64,000 bases of DNA from Thermasporomyces composti (lineage in GTDB: Bacteria > Actinomycetota > Actinomycetes > Propionibacteriales > Actinopolymorphaceae). The translations under genes and the position numbers were made by a program. The stretch lies in NCBI RefSeq assembly GCF_003386795.1, contig NZ_QTUC01000001.1, forward strand, positions 2,046,001 through 2,110,000, in the 5' to 3' direction. How positions within the stretch are numbered: position 1 is the stretch's first letter; the number at the start of each line of letters is the position of its first letter. Positions 60,488 through 64,000 of the stretch are shown here, one piece after another. The notes beneath the pieces were generated by a model. The model saw only the letters and a list, made by a program, of their open reading frames with translations. It was not told the DNA's origin and did not search any database.

Positions 60488-62653
60488 GTGGACGACACGC
60501 TCCGCTACCTCACCGCCGGCGGGATCACCGTGACGCGGACCGCCGCCCCGGTCGATCCGACGACCCTCGACCAGCTCGCGGCCAGGCTCGACAGCCGGCG
60601 CGGTGGTGTCTTGAGCTCAGGCGTGGACTATCCGGGCCGCTACAGCCGCTGGCACCTGGGGTACGTCGACCCACCGCTGGAGCTCGTCGCCTACGGCCGC
60701 CGACTGCGCGCGCGGGCGCTGAACGAGCGGGGCACCGTGCTGCTGCGAGCCGTCGAAGCGGCGCTGGCGACCGTCGGCGAGCTCCTCGAACGGGAGACGA
60801 CCACCCTCACGATCGACATCCCGCCCTCCGACCAGCTGTTCACCGAGGAGGAGCGGCACCGCCAGCCCACCGTCTTCACCGCCCTCCGCGCGATTGTCGC
60901 GGCGTTCGCCAGCCCAGAGGACCCGCACCTCGGGCTGTACGGCGCCTACGGGTACGACCTGGCGACGCAGTTCGAGCCGCTGCGGCTCCGCCACGACCGA
61001 ACGACGGCCCCGCACCGCGACCTGGTCCTCCACCTGCCCGACGAGATCCTCGTCATCGACCGGAAGCGGGAGACGAGCCTCCGCTACTCCTACGACTTCG
61101 AGATCGGGGGAGAGAGCACCCACGGTTCGCCACGAGTAACCCCACCGACGCCTCGGCATCCAGCCCAGGTCAGCCCGCCCGCGCCTCCACCGCCGGGCCG
61201 CTTCGCCGCGATCGTCGAGAAGGCCAAGGAGCACTTCCGGCGAGGCGACCTGTTCGAGGTGACACCCAGCCACGCGCTCCACGTCTCGTGCGACTCGCCC
61301 GCCGCGTTCTTCGCACGGCTGCGCAGTCGCAACCCCGCGCCGTACGAGTTCTTCTTCAACCTCGGGGACGGCGAGTACCTCGTCGGGGCTTCGCCCGAGA
61401 TGTACGTGCGAGTGACCGGAGACCGGGTGGAGACCTGCCCGATCGCCGGCACCATCCGGCGCGGGAAGGACGCCCTCGACGACGAGCGGCAGATCCGCGC
61501 CCTGCTCAACTCCGTCAAGGACGAGTCCGAGCTGACCATGTGCACCGACGTCGACCGCAACGACAAGGCGCGGGTCTGCGTCCCGGGCAGCGTGCGCGTG
61601 ATCGGCCGACGCCAGATCGAGCTCTACAGCCGGCTGATCCACACCGTCGACCACATCGAGGGGCGCTTGCGGCCCGGCCTCGACGCGTTCGACGCCTTCC
61701 TCACCCACATGTGGGCCGTCACGGTGACCGGCGCGCCCAAGCAGTGGGCGATGCAGTTCATCGAGGACCACGAGGACGCGCCCCGCCGCTGGTACGGCGC
61801 CGCTGTCGGCTTCGCCGGCTTCGACGGGTCGATGAACACCGGTCTCACCTTGCGAGCGGCGCACATCGAGAACGGCGTCGCCACGATCCGGGTGGGAGCC
61901 ACCCTCTTGTACGACTCCGACCCCGAGGCGGAGGAACGCGAGACCTACCTCAAGGCGCGCGCCCTGCTGGAGACCCTGACCGAGCCGACGGACACCCACC
62001 AAGCTCCCCAGAACAGGACGAGCGACGGGAGCACCCGCCCAGCCGGACGTCGCGTGCTCCTCGTCGACCACCAGGACTCCTTCGTCCTCACGCTCGGCGA
62101 CTACTTCCGGCAGCACGGTGCCGAGGTCACGACCTTGCGCTACGGCTTCCCCGAGCGGCTGCTCGACGAGCTGGCGCCGGACCTGGTGGTGCTCTCGCCC
62201 GGACCCGGCCGCCCCGAGGACTTCGCCTGTGCCCGCCTCCTGGCGGCGATCGAGGAGCGCGGCCTGCCGGCGTTCGGGGTGTGCCTGGGTCTGCAAGCCA
62301 TGGTGGAGTACGTCGGCGGCCAGCTCGACCTGCTGCCGTACCCGGTCCACGGCAAGCCGGGGTCGGTGCGGGTGCTCGGCGGCCGGCTGCTCACCGGGCT
62401 CGGGGAGCAGTTCACCGCCGGGCGCTACCACTCGCTCTACGCCGAGCCGGACCAGGTGAAGGAGTTCGAGGTGACCGCGGTCACCGAGGACCCCAGCGGC
62501 GCCACGGTCACCATGGCCATCGAGGACCCCCACCGACGGTGGTGGGCGGTGCAGTTCCACCCGGAGTCCATCCTCACCGCGCACGGCGACTCCGGACACC
62601 GGGTGATCGAGAACGTCCTGGCCCTGTGCCGGGGGGACACCCGTGTGCCGTGA
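60488..62653 (+). CDS. trpEG: anthranilate synthase, fused TrpE-TrpG
   Basis: 721 residues from GTG 60488, nine bases after GAAAGG; the frame is open to 60458. Residues 1-510 are the chorismate-binding TrpE part (DLFEVTPSHAL, ETCPIAGTIRRGKD, ELTMCTDVDRNDKAR, VTVTGAPKQWAMQFIE). A linker leads to the TrpG glutaminase (VLLVDHQDSFVLTLGDYF, LSPGPGRP, nucleophile in FGVCLGLQAMVEYVGG, His-Glu in WAVQFHPES). The fused enzyme makes anthranilate for tryptophan synthesis; fusions are known in rhizobia and some actinobacteria. The Trp leader upstream sets its level. It stands alone, without trpB, trpC or trpD. Confidence 0.95.
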   Translation: MDDTLRYLTAGGITVTRTAAPVDPTTLDQLAARLDSRRGGVLSSGVDYPGRYSRWHLGYVDPPLELVAYGRRLRARALNERGTVLLRAVEAALATVGELLERETTTLTIDIPPSDQLFTEEERHRQPTVFTALRAIVAAFASPEDPHLGLYGAYGYDLATQFEPLRLRHDRTTAPHRDLVLHLPDEILVIDRKRETSLRYSYDFEIGGESTHGSPRVTPPTPRHPAQVSPPAPPPPGRFAAIVEKAKEHFRRGDLFEVTPSHALHVSCDSPAAFFARLRSRNPAPYEFFFNLGDGEYLVGASPEMYVRVTGDRVETCPIAGTIRRGKDALDDERQIRALLNSVKDESELTMCTDVDRNDKARVCVPGSVRVIGRRQIELYSRLIHTVDHIEGRLRPGLDAFDAFLTHMWAVTVTGAPKQWAMQFIEDHEDAPRRWYGAAVGFAGFDGSMNTGLTLRAAHIENGVATIRVGATLLYDSDPEAEERETYLKARALLETLTEPTDTHQAPQNRTSDGSTRPAGRRVLLVDHQDSFVLTLGDYFRQHGAEVTTLRYGFPERLLDELAPDLVVLSPGPGRPEDFACARLLAAIEERGLPAFGVCLGLQAMVEYVGGQLDLLPYPVHGKPGSVRVLGGRLLTGLGEQFTAGRYHSLYAEPDQVKEFEVTAVTEDPSGATVTMAIEDPHRRWWAVQFHPESILTAHGDSGHRVIENVLALCRGDTRVP

Positions 62654-62756
62654 CGGTGCGTCCCGTTCACGCCGTCCGTCGTGATTCGCGATGGGCCCAC
62701 GGACGCGACCTCGACCCGCCCCACGGCGCTGGAGACCGGCGTGCAAGGCTCGGCAC

Positions 62757-64000
62757 GTGCCTAGAACCACGCAGACCGCGAAACCGGAGGTTGACGCGCC
62801 GGCCCTGCGCAAGGAGCTGGCCAAGGTCGTCCGTGGGCCCGTGCGCTTCGACGCCGCGAGCCGTGCCATGTGGAGCGCGGACGCCTCCAACTACCGGCAC
62901 GTGCCGATCGGAGTGGTCCAGCCCTACGACACCGACGACGTGCTCGCCACGATCGAGGTGTGCCATCGCCTCGGCGTCCCGATCCTGCCGCGCGGCGCCG
63001 GCACCAGCATCGGCGGCCAGGCGGTCAACACCGCGGTCGTGCTCGACTTCAGCCGCTACCTCAACGCGATCCTGGAGATCGACCCCGACCGCCGACGGGC
63101 GCGCGTCCAACCGGGCGTCGTGCTCGACGACCTGCGCCGGGCGGCCAGCCGGCACGGCCTGACGTTCGGACCGGACCCGTCCACCCACAACCGCTGCACC
63201 CTCGGCGGCATGATCGGCAACAACGCGTGCGGCGCCCACTCGGTCGCGTGGGGCAAGACCGTCGACAACGTGGCCTCCCTCGACGTGGTCCTCGCCGACG
63301 GAACCCGGCTCACCGTGGGCCCCACCTCCGACGAGGAGCTCGCCCGACGGTGCGAGGAACCCGGGCGGGTCGGTCGGCTCTACCGGGCACTGCGCGCCCT
63401 GCGTGACCAGTACGGTCCTCGGATCGAGGAGCTGTACGGCGACCCGGCCCAGGCCGGCCCGGCGCACTCCACCCTCACCCGGAGAGTCTCCGGCTACAAC
63501 CTGGACCAGCTCCTGCCGACGGCCGGCTTCGACCTGGCGAAGGCTCTCGTGGGCACCGAGGGCACGTGCGCCACGATCCTGGAGGCCGAGGTCCGCCTGG
63601 TCGAGGCGCCGGCGGCCCGGACGCTCGTCGTCCTCGGCTTCCCCGACCAGTTCGTGGCCGCCGACCACGTCCTGCCCCTCCTCGACCTTCGCCCTCTGGC
63701 GATCGAAAGCGTCGACGCCACGATCGTCGACATCGTGCGGTCCCGGAACCCGGCGAACCCCGCGCTCGACAGCCTGCCGGCCGGCGGCGCGTGGCTCTAC
63801 GTGGAGACCGGTGGGGAGTCGCCGGCCGAGGCCGAGGAGCGCGCCCGCGAGGTCGCCCGAGCGATGGAGAAGTACGGCGCCACCAGCCTGGTCGTCACCG
63901 ACCCGGCGCAGGCGCGAGCGCTGTGGCGCATTCGCGAGGACGGCGCCGGCAGCACGACCCGACTGCCCGACGGCGGTGAGGCGTGGCCCGGCTGGGAGGA
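62757..64000 (+). CDS. FAD-linked oxidase, 3' part beyond the right edge
   Basis: 414 codons from GTG 62757 to the window end. The FAD-binding type 4 (GlcD/LDH-like) domain shows the pyrophosphate loop ILPRGAGTSIGGQAVN, RVQPGVVLDDLRRAASRHGL, FGPDPSTHNRCTLGGMIGNN and SGYNLDQLLP. Proteins of this size with this start are often fused to a C-terminal Fe-S and CCG-motif domain (D-lactate dehydrogenase-like), which would lie beyond the edge. It oxidises a 2-hydroxy acid; which one is open. Confidence 0.9.
   Translation, partial: MPRTTQTAKPEVDAPALRKELAKVVRGPVRFDAASRAMWSADASNYRHVPIGVVQPYDTDDVLATIEVCHRLGVPILPRGAGTSIGGQAVNTAVVLDFSRYLNAILEIDPDRRRARVQPGVVLDDLRRAASRHGLTFGPDPSTHNRCTLGGMIGNNACGAHSVAWGKTVDNVASLDVVLADGTRLTVGPTSDEELARRCEEPGRVGRLYRALRALRDQYGPRIEELYGDPAQAGPAHSTLTRRVSGYNLDQLLPTAGFDLAKALVGTEGTCATILEAEVRLVEAPAARTLVVLGFPDQFVAADHVLPLLDLRPLAIESVDATIVDIVRSRNPANPALDSLPAGGAWLYVETGGESPAEAEERAREVARAMEKYGATSLVVTDPAQARALWRIREDGAGSTTRLPDGGEAWPGWE

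Noticed and set aside
1-64000. CRISPR arrays, insertion sequences, rRNA genes, replication origin
   Set aside because: No regularly spaced repeats of 25-40 bases, no transposase motifs, no rRNA-like sequence and no DnaA-box cluster were seen.

Overview
The window is high-G+C actinobacterial DNA. Most 60-base lines outside the first 11 kb are about 70% G+C. It carries bpa (the actinobacterial proteasome activator), LacI-type sugar regulators, a fused trpE-trpG, and many genes whose start codon follows a TANNNT box by 6-7 bases with no ribosome-binding site, i.e. probable leaderless transcripts. The gene set suits a soil or compost actinomycete, perhaps Propionibacteriales or Actinopolymorphaceae-like; the lineage is a low-confidence guess.

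Layout. 1-11 kb (leftward): a candidate defence operon of SNF2 helicase with a C-terminal DUF3883 domain (DrmD-like), DUF1156 adenine methylase, DUF499 ATPase with an N-terminal Swt1-type HEPN domain, and a DEAD-like helicase cut by the left edge. Its last gene is only about 53% G+C. A frameshifted pseudogene and a tRNA-Ser(UGA) gene bound it on the right; the operon lies on the 3' side of the tRNA, the usual arrangement for integrated islands. 12.5-20 kb: truncated P-loop kinase, secreted exo/endonuclease-phosphatase, Gfo/Idh oxidoreductase, ceramidase-like hydrolase, CynX-type transporter, WecG-type glycosyltransferase, nitrilase. 20.4-25 kb (rightward): molybdopterin nucleotidyltransferase-like protein, DUF6457, K+ channel, quinone reductase, bpa.

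25-37 kb: HAD phosphatases, metG with an overlapping lipoprotein gene, serS with an overlapping HAD gene, a PAP2-lipid kinase fusion, a sacsin/HSP90-like ATPase, cutA. 37-44 kb: a Cys-rich XRE regulator preceded by an operator-like array, a LacI regulator, and a solute-binding protein plus sulfatase behind a 28-bp palindromic operator. 44-51 kb: pheA, aldo/keto reductase, anmK-gnd, double metallo-beta-lactamase protein. 51-60 kb: a sugar-catabolism district (SIS isomerase, GH38 mannosidase, LacI, AraC, phytanoyl-CoA-type dioxygenase, PfkB kinase, Nramp-like transporter). 60-64 kb: the trp leader, trpEG, and a partial FAD-linked oxidase.

Most interesting signal: metG is preceded by a 12-codon leader reading frame with two Met codons at positions 8-9, then competing GGCCCC/GGGGCC hairpins ending in a terminator-like stem. 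The trpEG leader 31 kb away has the same design: 12 codons, Trp-Trp at positions 8-9, stop codon in the loop of the first hairpin, TANNNT-N7-ATG start. Trp attenuators are established; a methionine-codon attenuator on a methionyl-tRNA synthetase gene is, as far as I know, undescribed. A second hairpin could mask the metG ribosome-binding site.
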